Below, in pieces: positions 34,345-49,428 of a stretch of 64,000 bases of DNA (within the stretch, counting starts at the first letter, position 1; each line of letters opens with the position of its first letter). This DNA comes from Bathynomus jamesi (taxonomy: Eukaryota > Arthropoda > Malacostraca > Isopoda > Cirolanidae): NCBI GenBank assembly GCA_023014485.1, contig JAJOZX010017372.1:1-64000 (forward strand). The letters are read 5' to 3'. The position numbers were made by a program, and so were the translations under genes. Under the pieces are notes generated by a model. It was not told the DNA's origin. It saw only the letters and a program-made list of their open reading frames with translations, and searched no databases.

Positions 34345-37300
34345 ATATTCTCTGATACTAAAATTATACGACTTTTCTCTTTTATACTTGACTTGACGAG
34401 GAGTTCCTGAAGAGAGTACGGCTCGAAGGGGGAAAAAAAAAGTTTCTCTTACATTAGTTTACTCTCCAAATGTACAGTTAGTTCTCTGAATTACAGGGGT
34501 AGAGGTCGACCTCTTTCGACCATGGCTCAGGCCGGAATCTAAAAAATATTAAGAAGGCAAGGGGCCCTCGCCCCCTCCTAATGAGGTGCTAATATGAAGT
34601 CTAATGAAGAAGAGCCATAAATGAAGTAGCGCCTAATTTTACAAGTCATGTATAATATAGCCTAAATGTTTGGGGGAGACAGTCGAAGGTTAAGTTCCCC
34701 CCTTTTTTTAAACACATCAGATGTTTTTGAATGATTTGCAAATAAGAATTTAAAAAATAAAAATAAAAACTAATTTGATTTTCGCGAGTCTATATTTATG
34801 AAGGCGATATCATTTCGTAATAGTACACATGTACAAATTAAGTACATGACTGAGTACGTATTAATTTTGGTTCATTACAATTACGATTACAATTACCAAT
34901 AATTCATATTCACTTGTGTTTAATTACACTTCCATTTGAAGGACATTCACATGATAAATTAAATCATACATTTAATTACAGTTTCAATGAAGTACATTAC
35001 AAGTATTGTTAATTACAGTTTCATTAAAGTACATTACGTATATTAAATTAAAGTATTACAGTTAATTACAATTAAACAGTACTATAACTTTGTTTTGTTT
35101 TTACAGTGTTTCTTATTAATAGACAATTAAGATGTTAAATATAATACAACGTACATGGCACTTACGAGATAATTTATTTACGAAATAATATGCTATAATA
35201 TGTTATGAATTTGAAATCAGAGCGAACGGAGGTATTTTATCTTTGAGGCGCTCGACTCTGTCGTCGTGAGCGGAATTCGATCTTACTAAGCATTTTTTTT
35301 AGTTCACCTCGGGAGGTCATATAATTAAAAATAAAAATGAAAAAAATAATACGAGAACGTTTTTTCGCGTTCTCGAACGAACGCCCAAAGTTTCGCGCGT
35401 CACAAATTGACACGAGTAAACATAGACTGATAAGTTGATAGGGCATAAGTAGACAATAGGTAGATGAATGAATAAGTAATAAAATTAATAAAGGATAGCG
35501 GTCAAGAAAGAACATGAATGTAAGTATGAGTATGGTTGAATAATAATGTTTATACTACATAACATATAAATAATGACTTCTATAGAGTGTTTCGTCCTTA
35601 GCATGATGTTAAAGAATTTTCATACATTGGATACTAGATATATGATGAAGGGAAAATGTGACGTCATAGTTATTGAATTTTTACGTATAGTACAAATCAT
35701 TATTAGGAAGATTTACAAGAACAAATTAGAGACGAAGAGTGGGAAACGTAAAGAGAATAAAGTTATTTTATGACGTCATAGTGTATAAGTCATTATTAGA
35801 AAGATGAATTAGAAAAATACAGGAATGAATAAAGACGTACAAATCGAAATTCTATCCAAAACTCGCTTATGCGATTTTGGTTTCTTATGTAAAAATGGAC
35901 ATTCGAACATAAAACTATACGAACATAAGTATTGCATGAAGACAATGAATCCATATAATGATGGTGTAGGAATTGTTCATTGTTCACTTTTTACATTGCT
36001 CTCCCCTTTTTTTTTTTAAATGATATTTATACAATAATATAATAAAATTATACAATACAATACAATTGAGAAAATAACATCGTAACTAATTCAAGTTAGG
36101 TGACGAATTTTTCTTTACATTACAAGTTTTATACAGAACAAGTGAGTTATTATATAATATAAAAGGATTCAAAGATTAATACTTTAATTTTTAGACAACA
36201 ATTAAGCTAGACAAAGAATGATATTGTTACATTTTTTTACAAAAAAAAATTATTTTTCTGTGGGAAAAATTATGTACATAATGAATAGGTAAAAGGGAAA
36301 AACGTAAATCGTACAATCTATAAACTAATTTTTATTGACTAGCGTTGGTAAAAATAGAATTACGTAATGGATGATGTATAGACCTGTAGTCTAGTGTGTA
36401 TTTGGGTGTATTAGGTATAAAGTGTGTATCTGATAATTTCGAGAGACAGATTAAGTTGAGAGGATTGTTCAATTAACTGAATAAATGCATGAGCAAGATA
36501 TATTAGAAAGCAAAAATGATTAAAACTAAATAGCATAGTTTGCACTTACGTAATGAAATAGTTTTATTGTGATATTCAATGATTTTAGCATAAGGTTTGT
36601 AGGTATATAGTATATATATAGTGTGCATGCATTTTTATTAACTGTTATAGGTACAAATCGAATTACGTAGTGGATGATGTATAGACCTGTGGTCAAATGT
36701 GTATTTATGTTTATTGGGTACAAAGTGTGTATTTTATAATTTCGAGACACAGATTAAATTCGACTACTAAAATTCATAACCATATACTGTAGTAGTATGT
36801 CAATTTGACTATAATTTTCGTTTGATACCTTACAAATGGTACAATAACAATTTAAGGACAGTTACTCACGATTAATTGAACAAAAGAAAAATAAAAATAC
36901 AAATTAAAAATATGAATCAATTATGCATTTCAACGAGCTAAATACAATTTTATAATATTCTAAAAAAATAAAAGTAAATCGAGCCATAGATGAGTTTCGA
37001 CCAAGAATAAAAAAGTTATTGAAATGGAAGGGAAGCATTTCGAACAATCTTTTCTTTTAATAATTTCAATTGAATTTTACATTAAAAATTATTTTTATAT
37101 AATAAAAAAATATATTAGAAAGGTTTAATAATTTTTGCCTCTTAAGTAGAAAAATTATATACTCTTTCGTTGAATGTTGATAGAATTTGAATTATTTGAT
37201 TTTTTTTTTTTTTTTTTAAATCTGAAAACTGTTTGCATATAGACAAATACATCTGTTTTATTGTGTAGAAGTTTTATTAAAAATTAAATGATTGAAATTT

Positions 37301-38078
37301 AGGGTATGTGCGGTCATACGGGTAAATTTCCCGATCGTACAGAGCAGGATAAATTAGGTACATGATCGATTAATTGTTACGCTATTTATGTCATCATATA
37401 ATCAAAATAATTATAAAACTCGTTAAAAACTTTTGTAAAAACGGTTTTGGTCGACACTGGGTTCAACTGGGGTTGGGGTGTTAAAATAAAAATAAAATAA
37501 AAAAAACAAAGTTTGGAGTACTACATTCGGGGGAATTGAGTGACTAAGCGGGGGATATAAGTCTGAAATTGACAATAACTCTTTCGTGAGCACTTTTTTT
37601 TTTTTTTTTTTTTTAAAGATTGCTTGTCACACTACTTAGAACAAAAATTAAAAAAGTTGAACAAACGGAGGGACGGCATGTTCCTCATATACATTATAAT
37701 AATTACCAAAATCGTTACAAACAATTATAAAAACTGTTTTGGTCACAAACAATGAAATGTCATTTTACCTATATATTTATATACGCAACAATGGCATGAA
37801 AAGAAAAGACAGATAGGTCAATTTTCTTCTCACAAACAAAAAAAAGATTAACTAAAGACACAAACGGGTCAATTCAGGTTGAATTTAATTCTCTTTTACA
37901 ACAAAAAAAAAGTTTGAATTAAATTCTTAAATTACATTTTCTTAAATTAAATTCTCTGAAATTACAAAGGAAAAGTTGAATTCAATTGACTGCATTGAAA
38001 ACTTGGGACTTGAAAACTAACTTCGACTTAAAAACTAACTTTGACTTGAACTCTCTAACTTCAAATAAAACACTCTGG

Positions 38079-38166
38079 CTTCGAATATAACTGACTTCGA
38101 ATATAACTCTGACTTCGAATATAACTCTGACTTCGAATATAACTCTGACTTCGAATATAACTCTGA
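38079..38166 (+). repeat. 18-bp minisatellite, unit 7: 5 copies
   Basis: A 16-bp first copy and four full copies. Confidence 0.92.
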
Positions 38167-38723
38167 CTTGAACTCTATCAAGTATTCTGAAACTGAAAAT
38201 GAAACTTAACTGTCTAACTTGAACGCTTGTCAAGTGAAGATTAACTGAAAATGGAAAATGACTGCACTTGATCATTATCAAGTGGAGACGATTAACCTCT
38301 GTTTTGGTTGACCCTCTTGGTGCAACCTTCTGACTTGAAAAACTGACTTCAAAAACTGACTTCAAAAAAATGACTTCAAAAAAATGACTTCAAAAAAATG
38401 ACTTCAAAAAAATGACTTCAAAATTACTTCAAGTATCTTTATAAATCTCTGGGGTTTGGTTGTCCCTTTTGGTTACAACCAACTGAAACTGTCTGAAAAC
38501 TGAAAATGGAACTTGAAACTGCTTCAAGTAACTCTATAACTCTATAAACTCTCTCTAAACTCTCTCTAAACTCTCTCCTCTTAATTTGCAAGTCAATTCA
38601 ATTCAGTAATTGGAAAAAATTTGCAAACAAAAAATAAAAAAAAATGTAAACATTTCACTCGAATGTACGGGAAGGTACATAAAATAAAATTATTCTATAC
38701 TGAATATAATAGTGCAAATAACT

Positions 38724-39048
38724 GTGACAATCGACTCTGCGACAATTGACTCTGTGACAATTGACTCTGCGACAATTGACTCTGCGACAATTGACTCTGC
38801 GACAATTACTCTGCGACAATTAACTCTCTGACAATTAACTCTCTTTGAAATTAACTCTCTTTGAAATTAACTCTCTTTGAAATTAACTCTCTTTGAAATT
38901 AACTCTCTTAAATTAACTCTCTGTGTTACAATTAACTCTCTGTGTTACAATTAACTCTCTGTGTTACAATTAACTCTGTTACAATTAACTCTCTGTTACA
39001 ATTAACTCTGTTACAATTAACTCTCTGTTACAATTAACTCTGTTAAAA
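38724..39048 (+). repeat. 15-17-bp minisatellite, unit 7 (~325 bp)
   Basis: The middle family ends in a truncated CTCTTAAATTAACTC copy not seen elsewhere. Confidence 0.93.
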
Positions 39049-39208
39049 TTACTGTTTCAATAAAAAAAAGTGTATCACTGGTGTCTGAAGTGTTCACTGT
39101 GTTTTGTGTTAAATTCTGGTTTGATACTCATTATTAACTGTTAATAATAATGACTTTTCAAATGTTTATAAATTACTTAAAAAAAAAAACTGTACTTAAT
39201 AAAATTTT

Positions 39209-40111
39209 CTATGGGGAAATCCTTGAGACGTGTCCTGAAGACGTCTTGCTGGCTACTTCTTCTTGGATGAAAACTAGGCGTGGAGAACTTGGAGTCGTGA
39301 CACACCAGTTCAAGGGTGGATGTTACGAACAAGAAGTCGTGACACGCCGGTCAACTGGTTTTATCCTGATGCAGGGTAATTTCTATCTTGGCCAAAGAGT
39401 GGCCTCTTCTTAAAGTAATCTTCTTCTTAAAGTAATCTTCTTCTTAAAATAATCTTTTTATCCTGGTGCAGGGTAATTTCTATATTGGCCAAAGAGTGGC
39501 CTCTTCTTAAATCCTCTTCTAAAAATAATCTTCTTAAAATCTGTTAAGATCCTCTTCTTCTATGTCCCTATGGGGTGCTTCGACGTCGACGGGGCGTTCT
39601 TGATTTTTATCCTGATGCAGGGTAATTTCTATTCTTGGCCAAAGAGTGGCCTCTTCTTAAAATCTTCTTGTTAAAATCTTCTGGTTAAAATCTTCTGGTT
39701 AAAATCTTCTGGTTGAGGGTCTGGAAGACTGGAAGAATCCTGGAGTCGTGAAGATCCTGGTTAAATGGTCTGGAAGACTGGAAGAATCCTGGAGTCGTGA
39801 AGATCCTGGTTAAAGGGTCTAGTCTTGTTATGTTCCTTCTTCTATGTGTTTATCCTGGTATAGGGTCGCCAGACTGTTACCCCCCCTTTTATGGCCCTGA
39901 GTCGGTTCGGATTCGACGGGGGTTCTGGTTAGGAGGCTGCAACGGATATTTCTTCTATAACATTCTAATTCTTTTCGGTCGCCACTTGTTAAACTCTTGG
40001 CTACAGACTCGCCAGACTGTTATGCCGATATCTTCTATGGTGCTTGGGTTGTCTCTTAATTTGGGCAAAGGGTCGCCAATTTTTAATTCTTCTCTTTTTA
40101 TAATACTCTGA
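39209..40111 (+). repeat. GC-richer hairpin-module block, unit 7
   Basis: Intact modules. A shorter G run near 39,917 changes the reading frames across the block without altering its layout. Confidence 0.85.
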
Positions 40112-43100
40112 TACTTTCTCTGATACTAAAATTATCGACTTTTCTCTTTTATAACTTGACTTGACTGACTGAGTTCCTGAAGAGAGTACGGCTCGAAGGG
40201 AAAATAAAAATTTCTCTTACATTTAGTTTACTTCTCCAAATGTACAGTTAGTTCTCTGAATTTACAGGGGTAGAGGTTCGACCTCTTTCGACCATGGCTC
40301 AGGCCGGAATCTAAAAAATATTAGAAGGCAAGGGGCCTCTGCCCCCTCCTAATGAGGTGCTAATATGAAGTCTAATGAAGAAGAGCCTTAAATGAAGTAG
40401 TGCCTAATTTTACAAGTACATGTATAATATAGCCTAAATGTTTGGGGGAGACAGTCGAAGGTTAAGTTTCCCCCCTTTTTTTTAAACACATCAGATGTTT
40501 TTGAATGATTGCAAATAAGAATTTAAAAAATAAAAATAAAAACTAATTTGTATTTTTCGCCGAGTCTATATTTATGAAGGCGATATCATTTCGTAATAGT
40601 ACACATGTACAAATTAAGTACATGACTGAGTACGTATTAATTTTGGTTCATTACAATTACGATTACAATTACCAATTAATTCATATTCACTTGTTGTTTA
40701 ATTACACTTCCATTTTGAAGTACATTCTTACATGATAAATTAAATCATTACATTTAATTACAGTTTCAATGAAGTACATTACAAGTTATTGTTAATTACA
40801 GTTTCATTAAAGTACATTACGTTATATTAAATTAAAGTATTACAGTTAATTACAATTAAACAGTTACTATAACTTTGTTTTGTTTTTACAGTGTTTCTTA
40901 TTAATAGACAATTAAGATGTTAAATATAATACAACGTACATGGCACTTACGAGATAATTTATTTACGAAATAATATGCTATAATATGTTATGAATTTGAA
41001 ATCAGAGCGAACGGAGGTATTTTATCTTTGAGGCGCTCGACTCTGTCGTCGTGAGCGGAATTCGATCTTACTAAGCATTTTTTTTAGTTCACCTCGGGAG
41101 GTCATATAATTAAAAATAAAAATGAAAAAAATAATACGAGAACGTTTTTTCGCGTTCTCGAACGAACGCCCAAAGTTTCGCGCGTCACAAATTGACACGA
41201 GTAAACATAGACTGATAAGTTGATAGGGCATAAGTAGACAATAGGTAGATGAATGAATAAGTAATAAAATTAATAAAGGATAGCGGTCAAGAAAGAACAT
41301 GAATGTAAGTATGAGTATGGTTGAATAATAATGTTTATACATAACATATAAATAATGACTTCTATAGAGTGTTTCGTCCTTAGCATGATGTTAAAGAATT
41401 TTCATACATTGGATACTAGATATATGATGAAGGGAAAATGTGACGTCATAGTTATTGAATTTTTACGTATAGTACAAATCATTATTAGGAAGATTTACAA
41501 GAACAAATTAGAGACGAAGAGTGGGAAACGTAAAGAGAATAAAGTTATTTTATGACGTCATAGTGTATAAGTCATTATTAGAAAGATGAATTAGAAAAAT
41601 ACAGGAATGAATAAAGACGTACAAATCGAAATTCTATCCAAAACTCGCTTATGCGATTTTGGTTTCTTATGTAAAAATGGACATTCGAACATAAAACTAT
41701 ACGAACATAAGTATTGCATGAAGACAATGAATCCATATAATGATGGTGTAGGAATTGTTCATTGTTCACTTTTTACATTGCTCTCCCCTTTTTTTTTTTA
41801 AATGATATTTATACAATAATATAATAAAATTATACAATACAATACAATTGAGAAAATAACATCGTAACTAATTCAAGTTAGGTGACGAATTTTTCTTTAC
41901 ATTACAAGTTTTATACAGAACAAGTGAGTTATTATATAATATAAAAGGATTCAAAGATTAATACTTTAATTTTTAGACAACAATTAAGCTAGACAAAGAA
42001 TGATATTGTTACATTTTTTTACAAAAAAAAATTATTTTTCTGTGGGAAAAATTATGTACATAATGAATAGGTAAAAGGGAAAAACGTAAATCGTACAATC
42101 TATAAACTAATTTTTATTGACTAGCGTTGGTAAAAATAGAATTACGTAATGGATGATGTATAGACCTGTAGTCTAGTGTGTATTTGGGTGTATTAGGTAT
42201 AAAGTGTGTATCTGATAATTTCGAGAGACAGATTAAGTTGAGAGGATTGTTCAATTAACTGAATAAATGCATGAGCAAGATATATTAGAAAGCAAAAATG
42301 ATTAAAACTAAATAGCATAGTTTGCACTTACGTAATGAAATAGTTTTATTGTGATATTCAATGATTTTAGCATAAGGTTTGTAGGTATATAGTATATATA
42401 TAGTGTGCATGCATTTTTATTAACTGTTATAGGTACAAATCGAATTACGTAGTGGATGATGTATAGACCTGTGGTCAAATGTGTATTTATGTTTATTGGG
42501 TACAAAGTGTGTATTTTATAATTTCGAGACACAGATTAAATTCGACTACTAAAATTCATAACCATATACTGTAGTAGTATGTCAATTTGACTATAATTTT
42601 CGTTTGATACCTTACAAATGGTACAATAACAATTTAAGGACAGTTACTCACGATTAATTGAACAAAAGAAAAATAAAAATACAAATTAAAAATATGAATC
42701 AATTATGCATTTCAACGAGCTAAATACAATTTTATAATATTCTAAAAAAATAAAAGTAAATCGAGCCATAGATGAGTTTCGACCAAGAATAAAAAAGTTA
42801 TTGAAATGGAAGGGAAGCATTTCGAACAATCTTTTCTTTTAATAATTTCAATTGAATTTTACATTAAAAATTATTTTTATATAATAAAAAATATATTAGA
42901 AAGGTTTAATAATTTTTGCCTCTTAAGTAGAAAAATTATATACTCTTTCGTTGAATGTTGATAGAATTTGAATTATTTGATTTTTTTTTTTTTTTTTTAA
43001 ATCTGAAAACTGTTTGCATATAGACAAATACATCTGTTTTATTGTGTAGAAGTTTTATTAAAAATTAAATGATTGAAATTTAGGGTATGTGCGGTCATAC

Positions 43101-43859
43101 GGGTAAATTTCCCGATCGTACAGAGCAGGATAAATTAGGTACATGATCGATTAATTGTTACGCTATTTATGTCATCATATAATCAAAATAATTATAAAAC
43201 TCGTTAAAAACTTTTGTAAAAACGGTTTTGGTCGACACTGGGTTCAACTGGGGTTGGGGTGTTAAAATAAAAATAAAATAAAAAAAACAAAGTTTGGAGT
43301 ACTACATTCGGGGGAATTGAGTGACTAAGCGGGGGATATAAGTCTGAAATTGACAATAACTCTTTCGTGAGCACTTTTTTTTTTTTTTTTTTTTTAAAGA
43401 TTGCTTGTCACACTACTTAGAACAAAAATTAAAAAAGTTGAACAAACGGAGGGACGGCATGTTCCTCATATACATTATAATAATTACCAAAATCGTTACA
43501 AACAATTATAAAAACTGTTTTGGTCACAAACAATGAAATGTCATTTTACCTATATATTTATATACGCAACAATGGCATGAAAAGAAAAGACAGATAGGTC
43601 AATTTTCTTCTCACAAACAAAAAAAAGATTAACTAAAGACACAAACGGGTCAATTCAGGTTGAATTTAATTCTCTTTTACAACAAAAAAAAAGTTTGAAT
43701 TAAATTCTTAAATTACATTTTCTTAAATTAAATTCTCTGAAATTACAAAGGAAAAGTTGAATTCAATTGACTGCATTGAAAACTTGGGACTTGAAAACTA
43801 ACTTCGACTTAAAAACTAACTTTGACTTGAACTCTCTAACTTCAAATAAAACACTCTGG

Positions 43860-43947
43860 CTTCGAATATAACTGACTTCGAATATAACTCTGACTTCGAA
43901 TATAACTCTGACTTCGAATATAACTCTGACTTCGAATATAACTCTGA
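43860..43947 (+). repeat. 18-bp minisatellite, unit 8: 5 copies
   Basis: A 16-bp first copy and four full copies, identical in layout to unit 7. Confidence 0.92.
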
Positions 43948-44488
43948 CTTGAACTCTATCAAGTATTCTGAAACTGAAAATGAAACTTAACTGTCTAACT
44001 TGAACGCTTGTCAAGTGAAGATTAACTGAAAATGGAAAATGACTGCACTTGATCATTATCAAGTGGAGACGATTAACCTCTGTTTTGGTTGACCCTCTTG
44101 GTGCAACCTTCTGACTTGAAAAACTGACTTCAAAAACTGACTTCAAAAAAATGACTTCAAAAAAATGACTTCAAAAAAATGACTTCAAAATTACTTCAAG
44201 TATCTTTATAAATCTCTGGGGTTTGGTTGTCCCTTTTGGTTACAACCAACTGAAACTGTCTGAAAACTGAAAATGGAACTTGAAACTGCTTCAAGTAACT
44301 CTATAACTCTATAAACTCTCTCTAAACTCTCTCTAAACTCTCTCTCTTAATTTGCAAGTCAATTCAATTCAGTAATTGGAAAAAATTTGCAAACAAAAAA
44401 TAAAAAAAATGTAAACATTTCACTCGAATGTACGGGAAGGTACATAAAATAAAATTATTCTATACTGAATATAATAGTGCAAATAACT

Positions 44489-44848
44489 GTGACAATCGAC
44501 TCTGCGACAATTGACTCTGTGACAATTGACTCTGCGACAATTGACTCTGCGACAATTGACTCTGCGACAATTAACTCTCTGACAATTAACTCTCTTTGAA
44601 ATTAACTCTCTTTGAAATTAACTCTCTTTGAAATTAACTTCTCTTTGAAATTAACTCTTTTTGAAATTAACTCCCTTTGAAATTATCTCTCTTTGAAATT
44701 AACTCTGTTACAATTAACTCTCTGTGTTACAATTAACTCTCTGTGTTACAATTAACTCTCTGTGTTACAATTAACTCTGTTACAATTAACTCTCTGTTAC
44801 AATTAACTCTGTTACAATTAACTCTCTGTTACAATTAACTCTGTTAAA
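44489..44848 (+). repeat. 15-17-bp minisatellite, unit 8 (~360 bp)
   Basis: Has one first-family copy fewer than most units; the rest matches unit 5. Confidence 0.93.
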
Positions 44849-45006
44849 ATTACTGTTTCAATAAAAAAAGTGTATCACTGGTGTCTGAAGTGTTCACTGT
44901 GTTTTGTGTTAAATTCTGGTTTGATACTCATTATTAACTGTTAATAATGACTTTTCAAATGTTTATAAATTACTTAAAAAAAAAAAACTGTACTTAATAA
45001 AATTTT

Positions 45007-45925
45007 CTATGGGGAAATCCTTGAGACGTGTCCTGAAGACGTCTTGCTGGCTACTTCTTCTTGGATGAAAACTAGGCGTGGAGAACTTGGAGTCGTGACA
45101 CACCAGTTCAAGGGTGGATGTTACGAACAAGAAGTCGTGACACGCCGGTCAACTGGTTTTATCCTGATGCAGGGTAATTTCTATCTTGGCCAAAGAGTGG
45201 CCTCTTCTTAAAGTAATCTTCTTCTTAAAGTAATCTTCTTCTTAAAATAATCTTTTTATCCTGGTGCAGGGTAATTTCTATATTGGCCAAAGAGTGGCCT
45301 CTTCTTAAAATCCTCTTCTAAAAATAATCTTCTTAAAATCTGTTAAGATCCTCTTCTTCTATGTCCCTATGGGGTGCTTCGACGTCGACGGGGCGTTCTT
45401 GATTTTTATCCTGATGCAGGGTAATTTCTATTCTTGGCCAAAGAGTGGCCTCTTCTTAAAATCTTCTTGTTAAAATCTTCTGGTTAAAATCTTCTGGTTA
45501 AAATCTTCTGGTTAAAATCTTCTGGTTGAGGGTCTGGAAGACTGGAAGAATCCTGGAGTCGTGAAGATCCTGGTTAAATGGTCTGGAAGACTGGAAGAAT
45601 CCTGGAGTCGTGAAGATCCTGGTTAAAGGGTCTAGTCTTGTTATGTTCCTTCTTCTATGTGTTTATCCTGGTATAGGGTCGCCAGACTGTTACCCCCCCT
45701 TTTATGGCCCTGAGTCGGTTCGGATTCGACGGGGGGTTCTGGTTAGGAGGCTGCAACGGATATTTCTTCTATAACATTCTAATTCTTTTCGGTCGCCACT
45801 TGTTAAACTCTTGGCTACAGACTCGCCAGACTGTTATGCCGATATCTTCTATGGTGCTTGGGTTGTCTCTTAATTTGGGCAAAGGGTCGCCAATTTTTAA
45901 TTCTTCTCTTTTTATAATACTCTGA
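45007..45925 (+). repeat. GC-richer hairpin-module block, unit 8
   Basis: Intact three-module layout with the longer TAAAATCTTCTGGT run seen in unit 3. Confidence 0.85.
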
Positions 45926-48900
45926 TACTTTCTCTGATACTAAAATTATCGACTTTTCTCTTTTATAACTTGACTTGACTGACTGAGTTCCTGAAGAGAG
46001 TACGGCTCGAAGGGGAAAATAAAAAGTTTCTCTTACATTTAGTTTACTTCTCCAAATGTACAGTTAGTTCTCTGAATTTACAGGGGTAGAGGTTCGACCT
46101 CTTTCGACCATGGCTCAGGCCGGAATCTAAAAAATATTAAGAAGGCAAGGGGCCTCTGCCCCCTCCTAATGAGGTGCTAATATGAAGTCTAATGAAGAAG
46201 AGCCTTAAATGAAGTAGCGCCTAATTTTACAAGTACATGTATAATATAGCCTAAATGTTTGGGGGAGACAGTCGAAGGTTAAGTTTCCCCCCTTTTTTTA
46301 AACACATCAGATGTTTTTGAATGATTGCAAATAAGAATTTAAAAAATAAAAATAAAAACTAATTTGTATTTTTCGCCGAGTCTATATTTATGAAGGCGAT
46401 ATCATTTCGTAATAGTACACATGTACAAATTAAGTACATGACTGAGTACGTATTAATTTTGGTTCATTACAATTACGATTACAATTACCAATTAATTCAT
46501 ATTCACTTGTTGTTTAATTACACTTCCATTTTGAAGTACATTCTTACATGATAAATTAAATCATTACATTTAATTACAGTTTCAATGAAGTACATTACAA
46601 GTTATTGTTAATTACAGTTTCATTAAAGTACATTACGTTATATTAAATTAAAGTATTACAGTTAATTACAATTAAACAGTTACTATAACTTTGTTTTGTT
46701 TTTACAGTGTTTCTTATTAATAGACAATTAAGATGTTAAATATAATACAACGTACATGGCACTTACGAGATAATTTATTTACGAAATAATATGCTATAAT
46801 ATGTTATGAATTTGAAATCAGAGCGAACGGAGGTATTTTATCTTTGAGGCGCTCGACTCTGTCGTCGTGAGCGGAATTCGATCTTACTAAGCATTTTTTT
46901 TAGTTCACCTCGGGAGGTCATATAATTAAAAATAAAAATGAAAAAAATAATACGAGAACGTTTTTTCGCGTTCTCGAACGAACGCCCAAAGTTTCGCGCG
47001 TCACAAATTGACACGAGTAAACATAGACTGATAAGTTGATAGGGCATAAGTAGACAATAGGTAGATGAATGAATAAGTAATAAAATTAATAAAGGATAGC
47101 GGTCAAGAAAGAACATGAATGTAAGTATGAGTATGGTTGAATAATAATGTTTATACTACATAACATATAAATAATGACTTCTATAGAGTGTTTCGTCCTT
47201 AGCATGATGTTAAAGAATTTTCATACATTGGATACTAGATATATGATGAAGGGAAAATGTGACGTCATAGTTATTGAATTTTTACGTATAGTACAAATCA
47301 TTATTAGGAAGATTTACAAGAACAAATTAGAGACGAAGAGTGGGAAACGTAAAGAGAATAAAGTTATTTTATGACGTCATAGTGTATAAGTCATTATTAG
47401 AAAGATGAATTAGAAAAATACAGGAATGAATAAAGACGTACAAATCGAAATTCTATCCAAAACTCGCTTATGCGATTTTGGTTTCTTATGTAAAAATGGA
47501 CATTCGAACATAAAACTATACGAACATAAGTATTGCATGAAGACAATGAATCCATATAATGATGGTGTAGGAATTGTTCATTGTTCACTTTTTACATTGC
47601 TCTCCCCTTTTTTTTTTTAAATGATATTTATACAATAATATAATAAAATTAATACAATACAATACAATTGAGAAAATAACATCGTAACTAATTCAAGTTA
47701 GGTGACGAATTTTTCTTTACATTACAAGTTTTATACAGAACAAGTGAGTTATTATATAATATAAAAGGATTCAAAGATTAATACTTTAATTTTTAGACAA
47801 CAATTAAGCTAGACAAAGAATGATATTGTTACATTTTTTTACAAAAAAAAATTATTTTTCTGTGGGAAAAATTATGTACATAATGAATAGGTAAAAGGGA
47901 AAAACGTAAATCGTACAATCTATAAACTAATTTTTATTGACTAGCGTTGGTAAAAATAGAATTACGTAATGGATGATGTATAGACCTGTAGTCTAGTGTG
48001 TATTTGGGTGTATTAGGTATAAAGTGTGTATCTGATAATTTCGAGAGACAGATTAAGTTGAGAGGATTGTTCAATTAACTGAATAAATGCATGAGCAAGA
48101 TATATTAGAAAGCAAAAATGATTAAAACTAAATAGCATAGTTTGCACTTACGTAATGAAATAGTTTTATTGTGATATTCAATGATTTTAGCATAAGGTTT
48201 GTAGGTATATGTATATTATATAGTGTGCATGCATTTTTATTAACTGTTATAGGTACAAATCGAATTACGTAGTGGATGATGTATAGACCTGTGGTCAAAT
48301 GTGTATTTATGTTTATTGGGTACAAAGTGTGTATTTTATAATTTCGAGACACAGATTAAATTCGACTACTAAAATTCATAACCATATACTGTAGTAGTAT
48401 GTCAATTTGACTATAATTTTCGTTTGATACCTTACAAATGGTACAATAAATTTAAGGACAGTTACTCACGATTAATTGAACAAAAAAAATAAAAATACAA
48501 ATTAAAAATATGAATCAATTATGCATTTCAACGAGCTAAATACAATTTTATAATATTCTAAAAAAATAAAAGTAAATCGAGCCATAGATGAGTTTCGACC
48601 AAGAATAAAAAAGTTATTGAAATGGAAGGGAAGCATTTCGAACAATCTTTTCTTTTAATAATTTCAATTGAATTTTACATTAAAAATTATTTTTATATAA
48701 TAAAAAAATATATTAGAAAGGTTTAATAATTTTTGGGGTGTTAAAATAAAAATAAAATAAAAAAAAACAAAGTTTGGAGTACTACATTCGGGGGAATTGA
48801 GTGACTAAGCGGGGATATAAGTCTGAAATTGACAATAACTCTTTCGTGAGCACTTTTTTTTTTTTTTTTTTTTTAAGATTGCTTGTCACACTACTTATAA

Positions 48901-49340
48901 CAAAAATTTAAAAAGTTGAACAAACGGAGGGACGGCATGTTCCTCATATACATTATAATAATTACCAAAATCGTTACAAACAATTATAAAAACTGTTTTG
49001 GTCACAAACAATGAAATGTCATTTTACCTATACATATATTTATATACGCAACAATGGCATGAAAAGAAAAGAGAGATAGGTCAATTTTCTTCTCACAAAC
49101 AAAAAAAAGATTAACTAAAGACACAAACGGGTCAATTCAGGTTGAATTTAATTCTCTTTTACAACAAAAAAAAGTTTGAATTAAATTCTTAAATTACATT
49201 TTCTTAAATTAAATTCTCTGAAATTACAAAGGAAAAGTTGAATTCAATTGACTGCATTGAAAACTTGGGACTTGAAAACTAACTTCGACTTAAAAACTAA
49301 CTTTGACTTGAACTCTCTAACTTCAAATAAAACACTCTGG

Positions 49341-49428
49341 CTTCGAATATAACTGACTTCGAATATAACTCTGACTTCGAATATAACTCTGACTTCGAAT
49401 ATAACTCTGACTTCGAATATAACTCTGA
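49341..49428 (+). repeat. 18-bp minisatellite, unit 9 left part: 5 copies
   Basis: Lies about 80 bp before the backward jump that ends the left part of unit 9. Confidence 0.92.

Larger units (their letters stand above)
28860..34590 (+). repeat. Macrosatellite unit 6 (5,731 bp, indel-rich)
   Basis: All blocks are present in order, but from about 29,950 on this unit has many one-base differences, mostly deletions, that no neighbour shares. Examples are GACAATGACTC near 33,008, CACCAAGGTTCAAGGGG near 33,548 and GAGCGGTTCGG near 34,141. It is also the only unit in which the otherwise invariant 66-codon frame is broken. Confidence 0.96.
34591..40361 (+). repeat. Macrosatellite unit 7 (5,771 bp)
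   Basis: Complete unit. Its first 490 bp or so continue the indel-rich zone of unit 6; from about 35,090 it matches the consensus closely. It is the first unit with the 6-bp-shorter form GGGGGATATAAGTCTG near 37,551, shared by all units to its right. It has five 18-bp minisatellite copies. Confidence 0.97.
40362..46178 (+). repeat. Macrosatellite unit 8 (5,817 bp)
   Basis: Complete unit in the common arrangement, with the short GGGGGATATAAG form near 43,331 and five 18-bp minisatellite copies. Private changes include AAGTAGTGCC near 40,396, where the other units have AAGTAGCGCC, and a small deletion near 41,340 (TATACATAAC). Confidence 0.97.
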
